DNA from: Kineosporiaceae bacterium
GTDB lineage: Bacteria > Actinomycetota > Actinomycetes > Actinomycetales > Angustibacteraceae
Assembly (NCBI GenBank): GCA_027345905.1
Contig: DAIETC010000100.1
Coordinates: forward strand, 1-25,240
Length of the DNA stretch: 25,240 nucleotides
Direction of reading: 5' to 3'
Below the pieces are notes generated by a model. It made no database searches and had not been told where the DNA came from. It was given only the letters and a program-made list of their open reading frames with translations. A program made the translations under genes and the position numbers. Within the stretch, counting starts at the first letter, position 1. Each line of letters starts with the position of its first letter. This document shows positions 1 to 8,215 of the stretch, one piece after another.

Positions 1-3000
1 GTCAGTTCGGTGGTGAACTCGTCAGCCCGCGTGCCTCCATCCACGTGCACGGCGCCGCGTACGACGTCCAGACGTCCGACGGCAGCAAGGTGGGCTTCAA
101 CGACGACACGACGGTCGGCAGGGGGTCCAGCATCCAGTACACATGGCTTGCGCCGGCCCAAGAAGGTGCGTACCTGTTTCACGACCACGGCGCTTTGGCC
201 GGATCGGAGGGCGACGGCGGCGCAACCGTGCACGGGCTGTTCGGTGCCCTTGCGGTAGAGCCGGCGGGTTCGTCCTGGGCCGATCCGGTGAGTGGCGCAC
301 GCCTGGACACGCCGACGCCGTACACCGACGTGGCCGGGCAAAGCGGCGAGCTGTACGTCGATGCCGTGATCACGCCCCCCACCGCTGCGAGTTTTCGCGA
401 GAGCGTGCAGCTGGGACAGGACGAGATCCCGGGCATCGGGTTCGGGTTCAACTACGGTTCCGAACCGGGCGCCCGGCGTGAGGAACAGAAGTGCCCCGAC
501 TGCGTCGGGGAAGAGACGTCCTTGTCGTCGTGGACGTACGGGGACCCTGCGCTCGTGAAGCTGGCGAGCGGCAAGGGGCCGTGGCTGCCGAAGGACGGCC
601 TGGACAAGGCCGAGGACTGCGGCCTTCGCCGCCAGGACTCGGCGGGGAAGGTCACAGGCTCGTGCTGGACCTCGAACGTCACCCATGCCTATAGCAAGGA
701 CCCCATCACCTTCCGCTACGGCCTGGTCGGGGTGAAGGAAACCCACGTGTTCCACATGCACGCGCACCAGTGGCTGGTGGAGCCGAAGGACGACGCGGTC
801 AGCCCCGAGACCGGCAACCCGCAGAGCACGAAGGTCGACTCGCAGACGTTCGGCCCGGGTGAGATGTTCAACGCCGAACTCATCGGCGGGGCGGGAAGCC
901 TCCCAGGAACAGTGGGAGACACCATCTTCCACTGTCACCTCTATCCGCACTTCGCCCAGGGATTCTGGGCCCTGCTGCGCGTTCACGACGTCCACGAGGA
1001 CGGCACCGGAACGACCCCCGACGGGATCGGGGTGCGCGAGCTGAGGACGCTGGCCGACCGAGCAGCCAAGCCCGGCCCGACCGTCACCAGCCCCGGCTAC
1101 CCGCGCTTCATCCCCGGCCAGGTGGGCTGGCGCGCACCCCAGCCGTATCTCGGCGTCAGCGAGCCCAGTGGTGCCGCGGACCTGCCCGCCACGGTGGCAC
1201 GAGAGGACCTGGTCCAAGCCAAGCGGATGGTCGCTGGCCGCTACCTCGACCCGGCAGTTCTGGAGAAGGCCCAGCGGATCACCAGCACCTCGGCTGGAAT
1301 CCACGAGGTGCAGGAAGTCGACAACACCTCAGGCCCGCGGGCCGAGGAACAAGTCATCACCATGCAGGCGACGGGGGGTAGCTTCTCGGTCGTCGCAGAT
1401 CCGATGGCCCAGGGGTTGCCGTACGACGTGTCGCCCGGTGTCCTCGAGGCCGCCGTCGAACGGGCGGTGGGCATCGGCGTCACCACGGTGCCGACGGACA
1501 CAGCATCGAGCGGCGGATCGTGGTCCTGGCGGTTCAGGTACGACGTGGTGGGGGACCGTCCGGAACTCGCGTTGCAGACGGCGACGCTTCAGGGCACGGC
1601 CACCGCGACAACCCTCGTGCAAGGCGGGACCGGCGGCACCTTCACGTTGGGCTATGGCCTGTCCAACCCGGTCGAGCTCGCCTTCGACGCCACTGCGGAG
1701 CAGATGCAGGCGGCCGTCAACCTGCTCGGAGCCCGAGCGACGGTACGCAAGTCCGACGGGTTGAACCGCTGGGAGCTCACGTTCACCGAACTCGGCGACG
1801 TGAGCGAGTTCACGGTCGATGGAGCCGGGCTCACCTCCGGTGACGCTCGCGTCACTACCCGCACGGCGGGCACACCGGACGGCTCGTTCACCCTGAGCTT
1901 TGGTTCCCGCAGCACGTCGCCGATCCCACACGGCGCATCAGCGGCCGAGGTTCAGGCGGCGCTAGAGGCACTGGACAACATCGACAGCGTCAGGGTCACG
2001 GGCGCGAGTCCCTACGTCGTCACCCTCGTACGGTGGAGCCCGGTCGACTCGTTGCTGATCGGTGCCATGGGGGCGGTCAACGACCCCGACCCGGGCATCG
2101 TGGGTGCGGACGTCGACGAGACGACCCAGATCGCCCGTTTGGCACATCAGCTCATGGTCGAGAAGGGTGCGTTGACCGCGGCGCATGCGAGCGCCGTGCC
2201 GGCGACGACGCCGTTGCCGGGCGCGCCGATGGTGGATGCCTGCCCAGCTGGCGCGCGGACCGTGACCTACAACGTCTCGGTGATCCAGCGCGACGTGGTC
2301 TACAACGAGGGTGGCTGGCACGACACCCAGGGCCGGCTGTACGTGCTCGACCGGGACGTAGCCGCCGTGCTTGCCGGGACGAAGGACCCAGAGCCCCTGT
2401 TCATCCGGGTCAACGCCGGTGACTGCATCAACTTCAACCTCACCAGCTACCTGCCGAACTGGATCGGTGGCGACGCGTTTATCGAGCTGGCGCAGACCAA
2501 CATGGTGGGCGGCCACATCCACCTGGTGAAGTTCGACGTCCTGGGGTCGGACGGCTCGAGCAACGGGTGGAACTACCAGCAGGCGGCTTTCACCAAGGAG
2601 CAGATGGACTTCAACGCCGGGATCGCCGCTGATCCCGGTCGCTGCCGTCCGACCAGCTGCCGGATCACGACGCCCGCCTCGACCTACAGCCCGGTCGGCC
2701 CAGGGCCGGTCGGAGCGCAGGGTTCGCGGGGCCAGACGATCCACGAGCGCTGGTACGCCGACAGCGAGCTACGTACCGTCTTCACCCACGACCACCACTT
2801 CCCGGCCCAGATGCAAAACCGCGGACAGTACGGCGCCCTCGTCGTGGAGCCGGCCGGCATGTCGATGCGCAACCCGTTTACCGGGGCCATGTACCGGCCG
2901 GGCTCGGACTGCAGTGCCCCTGACGCACCGAACGGCTGCGTCGGTGACGCGGCCGGGACGAAGATGGACATTCTGGGCTCGGGCACCAACGACGACTTCC

Positions 3001-6000
3001 GGGAGTTCGGTCTCAGCTTCCAGGACTTCGTTTCCCTCACCAAGCCCGGGGGTGATCCGACCAACGCGGCGGACACCTTCAACCCGCCCGCCAAACCCGA
3101 GAAGTCGCCGGACGACGACCCCGGTGTGATGGGCATCAACTACCGGAACGCGCCGTTCCTGCTGCGAGACCACAAGAACGGCGCATGGGTCGATCCGGCG
3201 TACCGGTTCAGCTCCACGGTCTTCGGGGACCCCAAGACGCCCTTGCTCCAAGCCTATGCGGGCGACAAGGTTCGCATCCGCCTGATTCAAGGTTCACAGG
3301 AGGAACAGAACGTCTGGGCGCTGCACGGCATGCGCTGGCGCGAGGAACCGGACGACCCGCAGTCGCCCTTGGTCAACGCCAAGGCGCTCGGTATCTCGGA
3401 TGCGCCCAACTTTGAGATTCCTCCATTGCCCTGTGGCATCGATGAGGACTGCCAAGGCGACTTCATGTACTCGAGCACGTCGACAGACGCCACGTACCTG
3501 GGTATGTGGGGCATCATGCGGGTGTACGGCAAGGGAACCAACAATCTTCTCGCGTTGCCGGACAACGTTCCTCAGGCTGTGAACGGAAGGGTTAACTTCC
3601 AAGCCGACCCTGACGCGCTGAGTGCGCCGGCCGTCCCGGCTGGGAAGAAGGGTGGTGATGTGTGCCCACCCACGGCTGTGACGAAGCGGTTCGACCTCTT
3701 TGCCACTGACGGGAAGATCGAGTACAACCGCCAAGGCGACAACGACCCCTACGGCTTGATGTATGGCTTGGTTCAGGACGGCGAGACGCCAGAGCAGGCG
3801 CTCGCGCGGGTGCGCAGGGAGCAGGTGCCGCTGGTGGTGCGGGCGAACGCGGGCGACTGCCTCGAGGTGAGCCTCACCAACCGGATCGATCCCGCTGGTG
3901 CGTTCGCCACGCAGCACGCTGGGCAGGGCGCGGCGCTCAGCACGTTCGGCGGCGATCCGACCCTGCCACTGGAGCCCCCTGCAGGCACCAGGGCCGGACT
4001 GCGGGTGTCGCTGCACCCGCAGCTGCTCCGCTACGACGTCCGGTACTCCGATGGTGCGACTGTGGGTTTCAACCGGGATCAGACCGTCGGCCCGGGCCAG
4101 TCGATCCTCTACCGCTGGTGGGCCGACGATGTGACTCCGGGTGAGCTTGGCGCCACCAATCTGGTCGACTTCGGCGACGTCCGCGGCCACCGTCACCACG
4201 GCCTCTTCGCCGGTCTGATCATCGAGCCGAAGGGCGCGACGTACCATGACCCATTCACCGGGGCGCCGGTAGCCAGCGGCGCCAGTGCGGACATCCGGGT
4301 GCCGAACGCTCCCGACTTTCGTGAGGACGTTCCGTTCTTCCAGGACGGGTTGAACTTGCGTGACGTTGCGAACCAGCCGATCGAGCAGCCGCCGCACCCT
4401 GGGGCCACCGCTCCTGAGCCGCTGGACGCGGAGGACCAGGGCGAGAAGGGCTTCAACTACCGCAGCAGCCCGTTTCGCCACCGGGGAGACCCGCTGCTCG
4501 AGATGCCAGGCGCAGCTCAAGGCACGATAGACGGCGCCCGACTGGCGAACGTCTTCAGCTCGGTTGACAACGGCGAACCAGACACTCCGATCTTTCGTGC
4601 CTACACCGGGGATCCGGTCCGTGTACGGCTCTTGCAGGGTTCAGACAAGCCCCGCCAGCACTCCTTCCAGATCTCCGGCCACGCGTGGAGGTCGCAGGCT
4701 CATGACCCCGACTCCAACCTGGTCGGCACCTCCGGGGGTCTCAGCGGCGCTCGCACGCTCAACATCCACCTGGACCAAGCCGGTGGTCTGTGGGGCGGGG
4801 CCGGGGACTACCGCTACAACTGCGGCGTGGCCTTTCACCACCAGTCCGGCGGTCTGTGGGGCATCCAGCGTGTGTACTCACCTCCGAATCCCGGCTACTT
4901 CCGTCCCGACCAGCTCGGCTCGGGTGCGGATCCACAGTCCGGCGACAACCCTCGGCGTAGTTCCTACCACCCCATTCAGCCGCTGGAGCAGAACTCGGTC
5001 TCGGTCACGGTCTATCGCGACTCCAACCGCAACAAGGTCCGTGGAAGTGACGAGGCGGCGATGCCCGATGTGGACGTCGAGCTGCACGCAGCCCTGGCTG
5101 ACGGCACAGCCGGCGCTTTGCTGGAGACCGGGAAGACAGATGCGGCCGGTCGGGTGTTCTTCAACGTGCGTCCGGACGTGTACGACGTCGTCGTCAAGGA
5201 CCGGCCGGACTTTGCGGCCACGACACCAGGCACAGCTCGGGTGATTGCCACGCAGGACGCTCCCTCACCGGGAGCGGACTTCGGCCAGGTGCAGCTCGCG
5301 AACGTGTCGGTGCGGGTGTTCAACGACCGCAACGGCAACCTGGAGCCCGACCCGGACGAGACGGCGATGAACGGTTGGACCGTGTCTGTCGGCGGGGAGG
5401 GCGTCGCGCTGAGCTCGCCCGTCCAGGGCGGTGTGGCCGCGTTCACCGACCTTCTGCCCGGGACGTACAAGGCCACCGTCACACCGGGTGCCGGCTACTA
5501 CTCGACCACGCACGCCAGCATGCCGGTAACCGTCCCCGTAGCCGAGAACGCCGACCTGACCGGGGACCGGGAGCTGCGCGTGGGCTACGCCCTGCAAGCG
5601 GGCGTCTCGGTGCATGTTTTCAACGACAGCAACAGGAACGGCGCGCAGGAGCCGGGCGAGAGCAGCCTGGCCGGTCGGACGCTCGACGTCACAGGGGGCC
5701 CGCAGACAACGGTGGTGACCAGTGCCTCGACCGACGCTGGCGGCAATGCAGTTATCGACGACCCCGACCCCGCGATCGTGGGTTTGGTGCCGGGGGCATA
5801 CCACCTGGCCCAGAAGCTGTCCGCGGACTGGTCTCTGGCCGGGGCGTCCCGCATCGTCTCCACCGCCGAAGGCACCCCCTCGGCCGAGCAACAGCTGCCG
5901 GTCGAAGTCGGGCCGGGCTCCGGGGTAGTCCCGGTCGGTGTCGAGGAGCAGACAAGCCAGATCATCACGTTGCGCAACCACAACCCGAAGGGTTGGGTGA

Positions 6001-7361
6001 GCGCGGTGCCGTTCAACGACGTCAACAACGACGGCGTCCGACAGGACAAGGAGAGCAAGCTCGTCGGATGGCGCGCTGAGCTCTACGACGCGGCCGGCCA
6101 GCTCAAGGCCGTCACGACGACGGACAACGCGGGTCGAGCGTCGTGGTACGTCGACCAGGCAGGTGGTGTGGACAGTCCTGTCCGGTACTCGGTCACGATG
6201 GCCCCCCGCGAGGTCGGTGACACCGACATTCCCTGGACCGCCACCACCTCGGGGCGGGTAGACGTCGACGCCGTGTCCGGTGAGACGAGGACAGCGAACT
6301 TTGGGTTCGTCCAGCTGGGCACCATCGGTGCGAGCGTCTGGCACGACCTGGACCGCGACGGTGTCGACTCCGGCCGCGGGGAGGCTCTAGCCAACCGCAC
6401 AGTGCGCCTCTACGACGCGGGCGGCAAGAAGCTGCTGCAGCAGCGGGTCACCGATGCCACGGGTATGGCCTCGTTCAAGGCGGCTGCCGGTGTCGACTAC
6501 CAGCTGGAGGTGCTGCTCCCCAGTGAGTGGCTTGCGACGGCACCCCTGTCGAGCAAGGGTGCCCCCGTCACCAAGATCAAGGTGACCGGACCGACTGGCA
6601 TCACCAGCAGCAACACGGCTTTCGGTCAGTACAACAGCAATGACCGCACCCCTCCCCCAGCACCGTCGTTCGACGTCCCCGAAGGTCAGTACGACGTTGC
6701 GCAGACCGTGCGCCTGTCCTCGGAGGCCGGGGCCAGCCTTCGGTACACGTTGGACGGTGACCTACCCACGGCGACCAGCGGGATGCTGTACACCGGCCCC
6801 GTCACCATCGGCTCCTCCAAAGTCATCACCGCGGTCGCGGTGGATGCAGCAGGTAACGCCAGTGAGGTGACGACGGAGGCCTACACCATCGCGGGTGCGA
6901 CCAGCCTGCCCGCGCCACCGACGTCCTGGACGACGACCACGGGCACGACCCGCGGGTCGCTGGCGGACGTCGCGGTCAAGGACGACGGAAAGCGGATGTA
7001 CCTGACCGCTAAGGGATCTGGTTCGAAGTACGCGACAGACGGCTACGCCAGCTTCACTGTTGACCCGGCCCAGCGGGACCTCCTCGGGCTCGGTATCGCC
7101 TACGAGGCGCGGGCGAGCGTAGAGAACGTCACACGGACGTTGCAGATGTACAACTGGGCCACCCGCAAGTACGAGACCGTGCGCGACCCGGAGCGCGAAG
7201 CCCTCAGTGACTCACGCGTCGTCCTCGACGTTGCGGGCGACCCAACGCGGTTTCGGGACGCGCGAACCGGCGAGGTGCGCGTAAGAGTCCTCGCCAAGGG
7301 GTCCAAGCCTTTTGAGGTGGGCGTGGACCAGTTGTCCCTCACCGTTCGGTTCCCCGCGTGA
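1..7361 (+). CDS. Giant secreted multicopper oxidase-like protein with three cupredoxin units and SdrD-B domains (5' partial)
   Basis: The frame is open from base 3, so the true N-terminus (probably with a signal peptide) lies outside; 2452 residues are visible. Unit 1 carries all four multicopper-oxidase motifs: HVH (nt 42-50), HDH (180-188), HVFHMH (744-761) and HCHLYPH (930-950), with Phe (963-965) at the axial type 1 position as in high-potential laccases. A repeat block follows (about 1350-2060). Unit 2 has HIH (2514-2522) and HDHH (2787-2798), but its last two motifs are degenerate. Unit 3 lacks most trinuclear ligands but keeps His 4659, Cys 4821 and His 4836. Five SdrD-B-like domains (about 4990-6636), a chitobiase-C-terminal-like domain (about 6650-6895) and a roughly 150-residue C-terminal domain complete it. 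No LPXTG signal or C-terminal membrane segment is present. Family knowledge points to an extracellular phenol, metal-ion or polymer oxidase; the substrate cannot be read. MnxG-like manganese oxidation is only a possibility. Confidence 0.85.
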   Translation, partial: QFGGELVSPRASIHVHGAAYDVQTSDGSKVGFNDDTTVGRGSSIQYTWLAPAQEGAYLFHDHGALAGSEGDGGATVHGLFGALAVEPAGSSWADPVSGARLDTPTPYTDVAGQSGELYVDAVITPPTAASFRESVQLGQDEIPGIGFGFNYGSEPGARREEQKCPDCVGEETSLSSWTYGDPALVKLASGKGPWLPKDGLDKAEDCGLRRQDSAGKVTGSCWTSNVTHAYSKDPITFRYGLVGVKETHVFHMHAHQWLVEPKDDAVSPETGNPQSTKVDSQTFGPGEMFNAELIGGAGSLPGTVGDTIFHCHLYPHFAQGFWALLRVHDVHEDGTGTTPDGIGVRELRTLADRAAKPGPTVTSPGYPRFIPGQVGWRAPQPYLGVSEPSGAADLPATVAREDLVQAKRMVAGRYLDPAVLEKAQRITSTSAGIHEVQEVDNTSGPRAEEQVITMQATGGSFSVVADPMAQGLPYDVSPGVLEAAVERAVGIGVTTVPTDTASSGGSWSWRFRYDVVGDRPELALQTATLQGTATATTLVQGGTGGTFTLGYGLSNPVELAFDATAEQMQAAVNLLGARATVRKSDGLNRWELTFTELGDVSEFTVDGAGLTSGDARVTTRTAGTPDGSFTLSFGSRSTSPIPHGASAAEVQAALEALDNIDSVRVTGASPYVVTLVRWSPVDSLLIGAMGAVNDPDPGIVGADVDETTQIARLAHQLMVEKGALTAAHASAVPATTPLPGAPMVDACPAGARTVTYNVSVIQRDVVYNEGGWHDTQGRLYVLDRDVAAVLAGTKDPEPLFIRVNAGDCINFNLTSYLPNWIGGDAFIELAQTNMVGGHIHLVKFDVLGSDGSSNGWNYQQAAFTKEQMDFNAGIAADPGRCRPTSCRITTPASTYSPVGPGPVGAQGSRGQTIHERWYADSELRTVFTHDHHFPAQMQNRGQYGALVVEPAGMSMRNPFTGAMYRPGSDCSAPDAPNGCVGDAAGTKMDILGSGTNDDFREFGLSFQDFVSLTKPGGDPTNAADTFNPPAKPEKSPDDDPGVMGINYRNAPFLLRDHKNGAWVDPAYRFSSTVFGDPKTPLLQAYAGDKVRIRLIQGSQEEQNVWALHGMRWREEPDDPQSPLVNAKALGISDAPNFEIPPLPCGIDEDCQGDFMYSSTSTDATYLGMWGIMRVYGKGTNNLLALPDNVPQAVNGRVNFQADPDALSAPAVPAGKKGGDVCPPTAVTKRFDLFATDGKIEYNRQGDNDPYGLMYGLVQDGETPEQALARVRREQVPLVVRANAGDCLEVSLTNRIDPAGAFATQHAGQGAALSTFGGDPTLPLEPPAGTRAGLRVSLHPQLLRYDVRYSDGATVGFNRDQTVGPGQSILYRWWADDVTPGELGATNLVDFGDVRGHRHHGLFAGLIIEPKGATYHDPFTGAPVASGASADIRVPNAPDFREDVPFFQDGLNLRDVANQPIEQPPHPGATAPEPLDAEDQGEKGFNYRSSPFRHRGDPLLEMPGAAQGTIDGARLANVFSSVDNGEPDTPIFRAYTGDPVRVRLLQGSDKPRQHSFQISGHAWRSQAHDPDSNLVGTSGGLSGARTLNIHLDQAGGLWGGAGDYRYNCGVAFHHQSGGLWGIQRVYSPPNPGYFRPDQLGSGADPQSGDNPRRSSYHPIQPLEQNSVSVTVYRDSNRNKVRGSDEAAMPDVDVELHAALADGTAGALLETGKTDAAGRVFFNVRPDVYDVVVKDRPDFAATTPGTARVIATQDAPSPGADFGQVQLANVSVRVFNDRNGNLEPDPDETAMNGWTVSVGGEGVALSSPVQGGVAAFTDLLPGTYKATVTPGAGYYSTTHASMPVTVPVAENADLTGDRELRVGYALQAGVSVHVFNDSNRNGAQEPGESSLAGRTLDVTGGPQTTVVTSASTDAGGNAVIDDPDPAIVGLVPGAYHLAQKLSADWSLAGASRIVSTAEGTPSAEQQLPVEVGPGSGVVPVGVEEQTSQIITLRNHNPKGWVSAVPFNDVNNDGVRQDKESKLVGWRAELYDAAGQLKAVTTTDNAGRASWYVDQAGGVDSPVRYSVTMAPREVGDTDIPWTATTSGRVDVDAVSGETRTANFGFVQLGTIGASVWHDLDRDGVDSGRGEALANRTVRLYDAGGKKLLQQRVTDATGMASFKAAAGVDYQLEVLLPSEWLATAPLSSKGAPVTKIKVTGPTGITSSNTAFGQYNSNDRTPPPAPSFDVPEGQYDVAQTVRLSSEAGASLRYTLDGDLPTATSGMLYTGPVTIGSSKVITAVAVDAAGNASEVTTEAYTIAGATSLPAPPTSWTTTTGTTRGSLADVAVKDDGKRMYLTAKGSGSKYATDGYASFTVDPAQRDLLGLGIAYEARASVENVTRTLQMYNWATRKYETVRDPEREALSDSRVVLDVAGDPTRFRDARTGEVRVRVLAKGSKPFEVGVDQLSLTVRFPA
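1350..2060 (+). repeat. Three diverged repeats between cupredoxin units 1 and 2 (inside the MCO-like gene)
   Basis: Three consecutive segments share the plan G-(T/S)-F-(T/S), a short beta hairpin, a small-residue turn, a helix of the type (A/S)xxxVQAA(L/V)xxL, then a beta strand ending in V-T-(L/F). The clearest are GTFTLGYG with AEQMQAAVNLLG, and GSFTLSFG with AAEVQAALEAL; the first (GSFSVVAD with VLEAAVERAVG) is more diverged. This resembles a repeat common in very large bacterial extracellular proteins. I infer a spacer or binding module. It is not part of any cupredoxin fold. Confidence 0.6.
4990..6636 (+). repeat. Five SdrD-B / Cna-B-like domains (inside the MCO-like gene)
   Basis: Five domains of roughly 100 residues start with V-x-V-(F/Y/W)-x-D followed by an acidic Asn/Asp/Gly loop: YRDSNRNKVRGSDE, FNDRNGNLEPDPDE, FNDSNRNGAQEPGE, FNDVNNDGVRQDKE and WHDLDRDGVDSGRGE. 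Each then has an x-G-x-x-(V/A)-x-L strand and, in most, a D-(A/N)-(A/G)-G turn. The acidic loops match the calcium-binding loops of SdrD-B domains, known as stalks of surface adhesins. Here they would form a rigid spacer C-terminal to the copper units. Confidence 0.75.
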
Positions 7362-7423
7362 CCCCAGGTTTCTCGTAGGTCGCCTGCGCAGACTCGCGAC
7401 CAGCAGAACGCTGGAGGAGACGC

Positions 7424-8101
7424 GTGGACGGTGACGTAGGAACGGTCGGCGTCGCTGGAACCCAGCGGGGCAGAGTTGGACGGTCTCGTGGGTGGCGGCA
7501 GGTGGCATTGCTCGCTGTGGCAGTTGCCGGGATGTTCGGTGCGGGGGTGTGGGGCCTCTTGGTTCCCCGGAACTCCTCCTCAACGACCGGTGTTTCATCT
7601 GTCGCGACGGTCTCCTTACCGGACGGCACGCTAAGAGTGCACGGCCTGGTCGACAAGCAGGTCGGGCAGACCATGCCTGGCATGGGTGCCACGGAGGATG
7701 TCCCGGCTGGTCTGCGCCGTTTCGCCGTCACCATCACGTTGGGCGCCACACGCGGCCGGCCGCTTGCCTACTCACGCCGAGGCTTCACGGTGTTCGGGCC
7801 CGGGGTCAAGCCGGTCTCACCGGTCAGCGGGCAGCTTGAGCAAGGGTCGCTGCTGCCCGGTCAGGCCATCTCCGGCAGCTTGACCTTCGACGTACCAGAC
7901 GACAGTCGAAGCCTGTCGCTTCGGTTCGGGAACGCCCCCGCGGTACGCCTGCCGAGCTTGCCGCCCCCTTTGGAAAAGGATCTCGGGAGGGAACACGGTG
8001 GCAAGCAGACACCGGGCCACCATGGGTCGGGCAGCGCGACTAAACCTGGATCCGCCGGGTTCAACTGCCCGCCACAACTCAGCAAGAGCTGCCCGCCCTG
8101 A
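7424..8101 (+). CDS. Small membrane-anchored extracytoplasmic protein, unknown function
   Basis: 225 residues from a GTG start 5 bases after GGAGGA (7413-7418). The N-terminus is basic (GRVGRSRGWRQ), then a hydrophobic segment of about 20 residues (roughly 27-48) fits an uncleaved anchor or signal peptide. The rest should lie outside the membrane. Residues about 60-180 look like a single beta-sandwich: alternating strands, a TMPGMG loop and a GSLLPGQAISGSLTFDVP strand pair, broadly like DUF4352-type accessory domains. The tail is low-complexity (Gly, His, Lys, Ser) and ends with two cysteines (FNCPPQLSKSCPP). It begins 62 bases after the giant copper oxidase gene on the same strand and is probably cotranscribed. 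I infer an anchoring or copper-handling partner; no family was recognised with confidence. The Met/His content is suggestive of copper only and is not a defined site. Confidence 0.75.
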   Translation: MDGDVGTVGVAGTQRGRVGRSRGWRQVALLAVAVAGMFGAGVWGLLVPRNSSSTTGVSSVATVSLPDGTLRVHGLVDKQVGQTMPGMGATEDVPAGLRRFAVTITLGATRGRPLAYSRRGFTVFGPGVKPVSPVSGQLEQGSLLPGQAISGSLTFDVPDDSRSLSLRFGNAPAVRLPSLPPPLEKDLGREHGGKQTPGHHGSGSATKPGSAGFNCPPQLSKSCPP

Positions 8102-8215
8102 ACCCCAGCAATGTCCAAGGTCATCTCGACACCCTGCCGGTGTAGTCCCTCGGACCGGTTCCGGTTCGCCCTCTGCTCCGGCCCGCAGTCGGAGAATCCA
8201 GGAAGGACAGAAGCG

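Noticed and set aside
45..47. GTG at 45 as the start of the oxidase gene
   Set aside because: The frame stays open to base 3, and the codon is the middle residue of the HVH copper motif, so the gene clearly begins upstream of the window.
3700..3715. GCCACTG sequence resembling a B12 box
   Set aside because: It lies inside the oxidase coding region, far from any cobalamin gene, and lacks the rest of a riboswitch.
3294..4520. 408-residue open frame on the minus strand inside the oxidase gene
   Set aside because: It is antisense to a well-supported coding region with clear domains. Its product is Arg/Val/His-rich and matches no family, a common artefact of GC-biased third positions.
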